This document shows positions 14,207 to 20,712 of a stretch of 21,354 bases of DNA, piece by piece. The notes under the pieces are model-generated. The model worked only from the letters and a program-made list of their open reading frames with translations, ran no database searches and was not told the DNA's origin. The translations under genes were made by a program, and so were the position numbers. The number at the start of each line of letters is the position of its first letter. The first letter of the stretch is position 1. Source of the DNA: Dialister sp. UBA734 (GTDB lineage: Bacteria > Bacillota > Negativicutes > Veillonellales > Dialisteraceae); contig DBLC01000169.1 of assembly GCA_002297935.1 (NCBI GenBank), positions 1 to 21,354 on the forward strand, written 5' to 3'.

Positions 14207-14246
14207 ATGCTTTACCCAGGTGGGTAAAGCATCCCCCTTACGGGGG
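14207..14246 (+). other. Tandem perfect hairpins between mce and mmdA
   Basis: A perfect 11-bp stem ATGCTTTACCC/GGGTAAAGCAT (14207-14232, loop AGGT) abuts a second stem CCCCC-TTAC-GGGGG (14233-14246). There is no clean T run after it, only TAAAATTTTT. It may be a processing or stability element setting decarboxylase mRNA levels, or an inefficient terminator. Confidence 0.65.
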
Positions 14247-14272
14247 TCCCTAAAATTTTTGGAGGTGTAAGA

Positions 14273-15802
14273 ATGGCAACTGTTGCAGAAAGAATTGAAC
14301 TTCTTCACAAAAACCTCGCTCACGTTGAGGCTATGGGTGGAGAAAAGAAAGTTGAAAAACAGCATGCAAAAGGCAAACTGACTGCTCGTGAAAGACTGGC
14401 TCTTCTGTTTGATGAAGGCACTTTCGTAGAAGTCAATGCTCTTGTAAAATCCCGCTGCCACAACTTCGGCCAGGAAAAGAAAGATCTTCCAGGCGAAGGT
14501 GTAGTAACTGGTTATGGTACTGTTGATGGCAGACTCGTATTTGCATTCGCACAGGACTTCACCGTTGAAGGTGGTTCCCTTGGTGAAATGCATGCAGCTA
14601 AAATCGTTCACGTAAATGAACTGGCTCTTAAAGTCGGTGCACCTTGCGTAGGCCTGAACGATTCCGGCGGAGCTCGTATCCAGGAAGCAGTAGACGCACT
14701 GTGCGGCTATGGTAAAATTTTCTGGTGCAACACCATCGCATCCGGCGTAATTCCACAGATTTCCGCAATCATGGGACCATCCGCTGGCGGCGCTGTATAC
14801 TCCCCAGCTCTGACCGACTTCATCTACATGGTTAAGAAGACATCCCAGATGTTCCTGACCGGACCAGCAGTAGTTGAATCCGTAACAGGTGAAAAGATCA
14901 CCGCTGAAGCACTTGGTGGCGCTATGACCCACAATCGTACTTCCGGCGTTGCTCAGTTTGCTTGCGAAAACGACGAAGACTGCATTAAACAGATTCGTTA
15001 CCTGCTCTCCTTCCTGCCAAGCAACAACATGGAAGATGCTCCTATCGTTGAAACCGGTGATGATCCGACCAGAACCGATCCGGCTCTCGATACCCTCATG
15101 CCAGACAACTCCAATGCTCCATACAACATGTATGATGTCATTAAATCCGTTGTCGATAATGGCGAATACTACGATGTAGCTAAAGAATTTGCAAAGAACA
15201 TCATCACCTGCTTCGCTCGTTTCGACGGACAGACTGTTGGTATCATTGCAAACCAGCCAGCATTCATGGCAGGCTGCCTTGACTACAACGCATCCGATAA
15301 ATCCGCTCGTTTCATTCGCTTCTGCGATTGCTTCAATATCCCGGTTGTCAACATTGTCGACGTACCAGGATTCCTGCCAGGCAAACAGCAGGAATATGCC
15401 GGCGTAATTCGTCACGGCGCTAAGATGCTGTTCGCTTACTGCGAAGCTACTGTACCGAAGATCACCATGATTCTCCGTAAAGCATACGGCGGTTCCTACA
15501 TCGCTATGTGCTCCCGTGAACAGGGCGCTGACCAGGTATTCGCTTGGCCAACCGCTGAAATCGCTGTTATGGGACCTGCAGGCGCTGCAAACATTATCTT
15601 CAGAAAAGATCCAAACAAAGAACAGCGTACAAAGGAATATGTTGATGAATTCGCTACTCCATACAAAGCTGCTGAACGTGGCTATGTAGACGCAGTTATC
15701 GATCCAAGAAACACTCGTCCAACAATCATCAATGCACTGAAGATGCTTGCTTCCAAGCATGAAGTACATCCAGCAAAGAAACACGGAAACATTCCGCTCT
15801 AA
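14273..15802 (+). CDS. mmdA: Methylmalonyl-CoA decarboxylase alpha subunit (carboxyltransferase)
   Basis: A 509-residue biotin-dependent carboxyltransferase with two crotonase-type halves. It moves the carboxyl group of (S)-methylmalonyl-CoA to the biotin on MmdC, releasing propionyl-CoA. N-half oxyanion-hole loops are SGGARIQEAV (131-140) and GPSAGGAVYSPAL (168-180); the C half has YGGSYIAMCS and the WPTAEIAVMGP block. Length and motifs match the Veillonella and Propionigenium enzymes and the related propionyl-CoA carboxylase beta chain. The adjacent delta and biotin-carrier genes favour the Na+-pump decarboxylase over a carboxylase. The SD TTGGAGGTG precedes the ATG. Codon bias is strong. 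Confidence 0.93.
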   Translation: MATVAERIELLHKNLAHVEAMGGEKKVEKQHAKGKLTARERLALLFDEGTFVEVNALVKSRCHNFGQEKKDLPGEGVVTGYGTVDGRLVFAFAQDFTVEGGSLGEMHAAKIVHVNELALKVGAPCVGLNDSGGARIQEAVDALCGYGKIFWCNTIASGVIPQISAIMGPSAGGAVYSPALTDFIYMVKKTSQMFLTGPAVVESVTGEKITAEALGGAMTHNRTSGVAQFACENDEDCIKQIRYLLSFLPSNNMEDAPIVETGDDPTRTDPALDTLMPDNSNAPYNMYDVIKSVVDNGEYYDVAKEFAKNIITCFARFDGQTVGIIANQPAFMAGCLDYNASDKSARFIRFCDCFNIPVVNIVDVPGFLPGKQQEYAGVIRHGAKMLFAYCEATVPKITMILRKAYGGSYIAMCSREQGADQVFAWPTAEIAVMGPAGAANIIFRKDPNKEQRTKEYVDEFATPYKAAERGYVDAVIDPRNTRPTIINALKMLASKHEVHPAKKHGNIPL

Positions 15803-15844
15803 TATTTGCTGCACGAAATACTCTAATTGAAAGGATGGGTACAG

Positions 15845-16162
15845 ATGGATAACAATACAGTTATGTATATCGCGGTTTTTGCTGCTATCGTTGCAGTAAT
15901 TGCCCTGATCATGATCTGGCAGGTACGTTCATCTCTCAATCAGTCCGCAGCACCGGCACCGGCCGCAGCTCCTAAGAAAGCTGCAGCTCCTGCTCGTCAG
16001 GCAGCTCCTGCCGCAGCAAACAATGGTGCAGTTGTAGCAGCTATCGCTGCTGCAATCGTTGCTATGGGTGGCGGCGAAATCGTCTCCATCCGCCCGGCAG
16101 CTAGAACTGGCTGGACCTCTGCAGCTCGCATTGCAGGCGTTGCTAGCAACCAGCAGTTCTAA
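15845..16162 (+). CDS. mmdD: Methylmalonyl-CoA decarboxylase delta subunit
   Basis: 105 residues with the typical delta/gamma layout (OadG-like): a membrane helix at about 7-26, an Ala/Pro-rich linker (35-58), and a C-terminal segment (60-105) with AAIAAAIVAMGGGEIVSI and GWTSAARIAG. In Veillonella the delta subunit is essential for assembling the alpha subunit onto the membrane complex. The start at 15845 (ATG after AAAGGATGGG) is preferred over an in-frame TTG six codons upstream. It lies between mmdA and the biotin carrier, as in Veillonella. Confidence 0.88.
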   Translation: MDNNTVMYIAVFAAIVAVIALIMIWQVRSSLNQSAAPAPAAAPKKAAAPARQAAPAAANNGAVVAAIAAAIVAMGGGEIVSIRPAARTGWTSAARIAGVASNQQF

Positions 16163-16200
16163 TTGAAAGTTGAAAGTACAATCATTTAGGAGGAAAGACA

Positions 16201-16620
16201 ATGAGAAAATTTACTGTAACAGTTAACGGCCAGGATTACGATGTAGTAGTTAAAGATGGCGGCGCTGCAGCAGCAGCTCCGGCTCCGGCAGCAGCTCCAG
16301 CTCCAGTAGCAGCAGCTCCGGCTCCGGCAGCAGCTCCAGCACCGGCACCGGCTCCAGCTCCGGCTCCGGCTCCAGCACCGGCTCCAGCAGCAGCTCCTGC
16401 AGGCGCAGGCGAATCTGTTGAAGCTCCAATGCCAGGCAAAGTCATCCGCATCAACAAACACGTTGGTGATGCAGTTGCTTCCGGCGACGAAGTTCTCGTA
16501 CTCGAAGCTATGAAGATGGGCAACCCAATCATGGCTCCATGCGATGGCAAGATCACCGGCATGCCGGTATCCGAAGGTCAGTCCGTACAGGGCGGCGACG
16601 TTCTCTTCACCGTTGGCTAA
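16201..16620 (+). CDS. mmdC: Methylmalonyl-CoA decarboxylase biotin carrier subunit
   Basis: 139 residues: a short N-terminal beta segment (1-20), a long flexible Ala/Pro linker (about 21-68, mostly AP repeats) and a biotinyl domain (69-139). Biotin attaches to Lys105 in LEAMKMGNP; the domain has the usual MPGKV and DEVLVLE strands. The linker lets the biotin swing between MmdA and the membrane subunit MmdB. The SD is AGGAGG. The codons of the linker (GCTCCGGCTCCA-type) are a repeat tract prone to length change. A strong terminator follows, so mmdB is not in this transcript. Confidence 0.93.
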   Translation: MRKFTVTVNGQDYDVVVKDGGAAAAAPAPAAAPAPVAAAPAPAAAPAPAPAPAPAPAPAPAPAAAPAGAGESVEAPMPGKVIRINKHVGDAVASGDEVLVLEAMKMGNPIMAPCDGKITGMPVSEGQSVQGGDVLFTVG

Positions 16621-16642
16621 TATCAGCTTGATATATGCATAG

Positions 16643-16672
16643 AAAAAAGCAGTGCTTCGGCACTGCTTTTTT
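16643..16672 (+). terminator. Terminator of the mmdADC genes
   Basis: AAAAAAGCAGTGC-TTCG-GCACTGCTTTTTTG: a perfect stem with a stable TTCG tetraloop and a T6 run, 23 bases after the mmdC stop codon. Confidence 0.95.
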
Positions 16673-16689
16673 GTGTGTTGAAAGGGTCT

Positions 16690-16966
16690 GTAGTTCTGTA
16701 GCGATTGGACGGGTAGGAGAGAGATAGAGGGGATCCCTGTATATAAAGGTTCTGTAGCGGTGGGATGGATAGGGGAGAGATGGAGGATTTCTCTGGATAT
16801 TAAGGTTCTGTAGCGATGGGATGGATAGGAGAGAGCTGGAGGAACTTACTGTATGTGAAGGTTCTGTAGCAATAAGCTTGATAGGGGACAGACGGAGCTG
16901 TCTCCTGTATGCAAAGGTTCTGTAGTATTGATATGGATAAGGAAACATCATATTTGTACCATACAA
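16690..16966. repeat. Minisatellite array 1, 56-bp period, about five units
   Basis: Unit starts (AAGGTTCTGTAG) fall at 16690 (degenerate), 16746, 16802, 16858 and 16914, exactly 56 bases apart. Each unit then carries a GATGGGATGGATAGG-like block and a purine-rich GAGAGAGATGGAGG stretch. Units diverge by about 20-40%, so the array is old. No frame looks coding. Confidence 0.85.
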
Positions 16967-17011
16967 AAAAGGTTCCGATTTAAAGTCATTAATCAGAACC
17001 TTTTTATTTTT
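16966..17011. terminator. Bidirectional terminator at the junction of two inverted arrays
   Basis: AAAAAGGTTCCGATT (16966-16980) pairs with AATCAGAACCTTTTT (16991-17005) with one mismatch. T runs follow on both strands (TTTTTATTTTT on plus, CCTTTTTTG on minus). It separates the mmd transcript from the convergent gene at 17387-17890. Confidence 0.8.
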
Positions 17012-17386
17012 GCTTGCAGTTCAAAAGTCACAAATGGAATTATCTCAACAGAACCTTCTATATAACGCTATGCATACTTAAAGTCACAGCAGAAATCATC
17101 CCATCAGAACCTTAGTATAGCGGTGTACATACCAAAAGCCGCAATGGGAATCATGCTCCTAGAACCTTAGCATAGCGGATTGCATATTAGAAGTCACAAA
17201 CAGAATCATGCCCCCAGAACCCTAGCATAGTGGATTGCATACCAAAAGTCACAGCAGATATCATCCCATCAGAACCTTAGTATAGCGATGTGAATACCAA
17301 AAGCCACCGCAGAAGTCATCCCACCAGAACCATTGTATAACGATATGCATATCAAAAGTCACAGCAGAAATCATCCCACCAGCACC
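16995..17386. repeat. Minisatellite array 2, 55-bp period, about seven units, inverted
   Basis: AGAACC(TTAG) landmarks fall at 16995, 17050, 17106, 17161, 17216, 17271, 17326 and 17381 (AGCACC), a 55-bp spacing with one 56. Each unit contains a TATAGCG-TG-ATACCAAAAG block and a CACAGCAGAAATCATCCCA block. On the minus strand each unit begins AAGGTTCTG, as array 1 does on plus. The array runs directly into the stop codon of the gene at 17387. Confidence 0.85.
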
Positions 17387-17890
17387 TTAATACGCATCGT
17401 CTGCCGGTTCTTCCTTTTCTCTGGCAATGAGAATCCTGAGCATGGTGAGGCTGGCTTGGAGGTAGTCGTAATCGGTACCGAAGGCGCAGATGATGCCGTA
17501 GCGGAAGAGGGATTCTTTTTCTTCTGGCTTCACCTGGTGGACTGCGATGAGGATGTCATCCCGTCCATACAGGCAGAGTCCCTGGGCGAGGGCAATGGAC
17601 TGTTTCACTTTGGTGGGGCTGCCGGATGTGTAGAATACGAAATGTACATCATTATCGGCGGCACCTCTAGCAGCGTCCTCTGGAGATTCCAGAGGGCTTA
17701 CATCCACATCCCAACCAGAATCGGCAAACGCATTGGCTGCCAGTTTTCTTTGTTCCCGATCTTCTGGAAGGTCATTTTCCATTTCAATCAAAAGAAGGCG
17801 AGGACGCCGGCCGTCCAGTTCGGCAAATTCTTTGCTTAAACGAAGTGCTTCTTCTCTAATGTTTTCTTTTGTTTTGGAATCCAGTGCCAT
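17387..17890 (-). CDS. Orphan degenerate B12-binding-domain-like protein of the mutase family
   Basis: A 167-residue soluble protein with no recognised annotation, but its pattern follows the C-terminal cobalamin domain of methylmalonyl-CoA mutase. RRPRLLLIEMEND (28-40) matches the first strand; AANAFADSGWDVDVSPL (51-67) matches the mutase AFADLGFDVD-GPL helix and strand; NDVHFVFYTS (80-89), DDILIAVHQVKPEEKESLFRYG and FGTD follow the later strands. The cobalt-ligand motif DGHDRG is replaced by DLPEDREQR (40-48, no His), and the serine and GG tail-binding motifs are lost too, so B12 binding is unlikely. The SD AAAAGGAG precedes the ATG. It is divergent from the riboswitch-controlled mutAB operon. 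It may be a chaperone-like or regulatory partner of the mutases; that is inference. Confidence 0.7.
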   Translation of the reverse strand: MALDSKTKENIREEALRLSKEFAELDGRRPRLLLIEMENDLPEDREQRKLAANAFADSGWDVDVSPLESPEDAARGAADNDVHFVFYTSGSPTKVKQSIALAQGLCLYGRDDILIAVHQVKPEEKESLFRYGIICAFGTDYDYLQASLTMLRILIAREKEEPADDAY

Positions 17891-18046
17891 AATAATCTCC
17901 TTTTTATTGGAAAATAAATAATATGCATGAAAGAAAAGTTAATTTGCAAACTTATTATAATATAATAAACCATGGGTTTTCAATCAGAATATTATAAAAT
18001 ATGAAAAGAATTAGCAATGAATATAATAAAATGAGTAAAACATTTA

Positions 18047-18075
18047 TTGACACTTATGAAAATATGAATTATACT
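18047..18075 (+). promoter_or_regulatory. Promoter of the riboswitch-mutAB operon
   Basis: A consensus TTGACA (18047-18052) is 17 bases from TATACT (18070-18075), with A+T-rich DNA upstream. Transcription should begin about 18082, just before the riboswitch. Confidence 0.75.
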
Positions 18076-18109
18076 GAGACTGTAGTCATTTAGACAATTT
18101 CATATGGCT

Positions 18110-18253
18110 GACAGATGCGAAAGCATAAAAGAGAATCCGGTATAAGCCGGAGCGGTCCCGCCACTGTAAGGAGGAGCTTTGCCTAATATGTCACTGGGGT
18201 TACCTGGGAAGGCTGGCAAAAGCGAGGAATCCGAGCCAGGAGAACTATCTGTC
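18110..18253 (+). promoter_or_regulatory. Cobalamin riboswitch
   Basis: The outer stem P1 is GACAGAT (18110-18116) with ATCTGTC (18247-18253). The conserved core is easy to see: GAATCCGG-CCGG, GCGGTCCCGCCACTGTAA (18152-18169), CACTGGGG...CTGGGAAGGC (18192-18213), GAGGAATCCGAGCCAGGAGA (18224-18243), the last being the B12 box. This class binds adenosylcobalamin or a related cobamide. A terminator at 18322-18353 follows, so ligand binding most probably cuts transcription of mutAB. The expression logic is inferred from the usual behaviour of the class. Confidence 0.95.
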
Positions 18254-18321
18254 AATGAATCACCGCTTAACCTGCGAGAGATGGGGAGGGGATTGAGATT
18301 AGTTCATAGTCTCATGTTTTC

Positions 18322-18353
18322 CGACTGCCCATAAAGGGACAGTCGTTTTTTTA
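18322..18353 (+). terminator. Riboswitch expression-platform terminator
   Basis: CGACTGCCC (18322-18330) pairs with GGGACAGTCG (18336-18345, one bulged base), followed by T7. It lies between the riboswitch and mutA. A GAGATTAGTTCATAGTCTC hairpin just upstream (about 18295-18313) may compete with it. Confidence 0.8.
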
Positions 18354-18447
18354 TGGAATGAATTTCCCGAGAAGCCCTGAAGGAGGTGAAACCAGTTCCG
18401 TTTTCTTGGAATTGTCTAAAGGAAGTTATTAAAGGAGGATATATTTC

Positions 18448-20712
18448 ATGGATGAAGTAACAAAAGAAACATCCGGAGAAAGACAGCTTACCGATAAAGA
18501 ATTGGAAGCGATTCTGAAACAGTCCGAAGGTAAGACCGATTTCCCGAAAGTCACATTTGATGAATTTACACCGCCGACCTATGAAGAATGGGTGGATGCC
18601 TGCAACGCTCTTCTGAAAGGCAAACCGTTTGATAAATTGATGTATACCAAGACTTACGAAGGCATCACCTTCAGTCCGATTTATACCTGGCGTACCGGTC
18701 CGGACGCACAGGACGCTATTCTTCCAACCGATGATTATCCGGGCATGGGAGATTTCATGCGTGGACAGAAAGTCAATGGTTACAAAGAAGAACCATGGGG
18801 CATTGCACAGTCCTGTGATGAAGCACTTCCAAAGGAAAATAATGAACTCCTGAAACATGAAATTGATCGTGGCTCTACGGTTTACAATGTTCGCCTCGAT
18901 GATTCTACCCTTCATGGTGTAGATGTAACTGATGCAGAAAAACCAGGTGAAACTGGTGTCTGCCTGACCACACTGGAAGATGTACATACCCTTCTGGATG
19001 GCCTCGATCTGGCAAAATATCCATTCATGATGTTTGCTGGCGAATCCGCTCTGGCTCCACTGGCTCTGGTGGCTGCTGCTCTGAAAGCACAGGGAAAAGA
19101 TGTGTCTAAGCTGCACGGCGTAATTGGTGCAAGCCCATTGACACAGCTGCTGACAGATGGCAAGAACAAAGAAACACTGGACAAAGATTATGACCAGATG
19201 GCAGAATCCATCCGCTGGGCAAGCAAGAATGCACCAGGCCTGGCTACTGTATTCGTTCCAAGTGATGTGTTCTCTCTGGGCGGTGCACAGGCTGTACAGG
19301 AAGTGGCTTACACTTTCGGCGTTGCTGTAGAATACATCCGTCAGATGCTGAAACGGGGTATTTCCATTCATGATATTTCTCAGTCTCTGTATTTCGGCTT
19401 CAATGTAGGTGCTACATTCTTCATTGAAATCGCAAAACTCCGTGCGGCTCGTCAGGTATGGTCCAATATCATGAAAGCCTTCGGTGCAGATGAAGAAGAC
19501 CGTGCTATGAAAATTCATGCCAAACCGGCATTCTTCACCAAGACCATTTTCGATGTGGGCGTTAACATGCTCCGTAACACCACCGAAGCCTTCTCTGCTG
19601 TGGTTGGTGGCGTAGATACTTACACCAATGCTCCATACGATGACACGGTTCGTAAAGGTGATGAATTCTCTCGTCGTATCGCTAGAAACCTTCAGATCAT
19701 GCTGCAGGAAGAATTCGGTATGCTTCGTCCAATCGATGCAGCTGGCGGTTCTTGGGCTATTGAAGATCTGACCAAAGAAATGGCTGAAAAGATCTGGGCT
19801 GAATTCCAGAAGGTAGAAGGTCTGGGCGGCATCACCAAAGCCATTGTGGATGGTTATCCACAGGCTGAAATCAAAGCCGTTCTGGAAAAACGTTTCAAAG
19901 CACTGGATCTCAGAAAAGACCGTGCCGTTGGTAACAACATGTATCCGCTCATGGGTGAAGTTCTCCTGGAAGCTAGACCAGAAGATACCGAAGCCATTAA
20001 GAAAGAACTGGGCGATGCAGCTAAGGCTTACAGAGCTGACCAGGACCTGGCATTCCGCAGTCAGAAACTGTCTGACCTAAAAGCAGCAGGCGAAGGCGAA
20101 GCAGTAGATAAAGCCATCGCTGCCGTAGAAGCTGGGGCAACCCTTTCTGAAGTCAATGAAGTGGCTGGCAATGGCGAAGGTTCCATTTCCGTCGAAGCTA
20201 TCGGTGCTCATCGCTGGACTGAACGTTTCGAAGCACTCCGTTGGGATACAGAAAAATATGTCAAAGAAACAGGCAAAAATGTGGAAGTTTTCCTGGCCAA
20301 CATGGGCAAGATTCCGCAGCATAAAGCAAGAGCCGATTTCTCCACTTCCTTCCTGCAGGTTGGTGAATTCAATGTTCATCTCAACAACGGCTTCCAGGAT
20401 GATGAAGGAAAACCGGGTTCCCGCTGGGATAAGTGCGTAGAAGCACTGAAAGCCGGTGCAGATGATAAAGGCACTCCATATGATGTAGCTGTTATCTGCT
20501 CCACCGATGCAACCTATCCGGAAGATGTACCGGCACTGGCTCCAAGACTGAAAGAAGTTCTCGGAGATGGCACACTGTTCCTGGCAGGTGCTGCTCCAAA
20601 AGATCTGGAAGAAACCTACCGCAAAGCTGGCGTAGATGATTTCATCAGCGTCAAAGCAAACTGCTATGAACTTCTCCGTATGCTGCAGAAAAAGAAAGGA
20701 ATGATTGAATAA
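18448..20712 (+). CDS. mutA: Methylmalonyl-CoA mutase small (non-catalytic) subunit MutA
   Basis: A 754-residue mutase-family protein forming the beta subunit of the heterodimeric (Propionibacterium-type) enzyme. It has a mutase-like barrel (about 60-560) and a C-terminal flavodoxin-like domain (about 610-750). The cobalamin ligand motif is absent: the expected place reads LANMGKIPQHKARADF (about 616-631), as expected for the MutA chain, which supports MutB but does not bind B12. It is longer than the roughly 640-residue Propionibacterium MutA. The SD AAAGGAGG precedes the ATG at 18448. The stop codon overlaps the mutB start (TAATG). The operon is under the cobalamin riboswitch. Confidence 0.92.
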   Translation: MDEVTKETSGERQLTDKELEAILKQSEGKTDFPKVTFDEFTPPTYEEWVDACNALLKGKPFDKLMYTKTYEGITFSPIYTWRTGPDAQDAILPTDDYPGMGDFMRGQKVNGYKEEPWGIAQSCDEALPKENNELLKHEIDRGSTVYNVRLDDSTLHGVDVTDAEKPGETGVCLTTLEDVHTLLDGLDLAKYPFMMFAGESALAPLALVAAALKAQGKDVSKLHGVIGASPLTQLLTDGKNKETLDKDYDQMAESIRWASKNAPGLATVFVPSDVFSLGGAQAVQEVAYTFGVAVEYIRQMLKRGISIHDISQSLYFGFNVGATFFIEIAKLRAARQVWSNIMKAFGADEEDRAMKIHAKPAFFTKTIFDVGVNMLRNTTEAFSAVVGGVDTYTNAPYDDTVRKGDEFSRRIARNLQIMLQEEFGMLRPIDAAGGSWAIEDLTKEMAEKIWAEFQKVEGLGGITKAIVDGYPQAEIKAVLEKRFKALDLRKDRAVGNNMYPLMGEVLLEARPEDTEAIKKELGDAAKAYRADQDLAFRSQKLSDLKAAGEGEAVDKAIAAVEAGATLSEVNEVAGNGEGSISVEAIGAHRWTERFEALRWDTEKYVKETGKNVEVFLANMGKIPQHKARADFSTSFLQVGEFNVHLNNGFQDDEGKPGSRWDKCVEALKAGADDKGTPYDVAVICSTDATYPEDVPALAPRLKEVLGDGTLFLAGAAPKDLEETYRKAGVDDFISVKANCYELLRMLQKKKGMIE

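Noticed and set aside
16690..17386. A CRISPR array
   Set aside because: Whole units are degenerate copies with no alternation of identical repeats and unique spacers, and no cas gene is nearby.
17333..17839. A 168-codon plus-strand frame opposite the orphan B12-domain-like gene
   Set aside because: The minus-strand frame has a proper SD, ends at the array edge and shows a clear family pattern; the plus frame starts inside the minisatellite.
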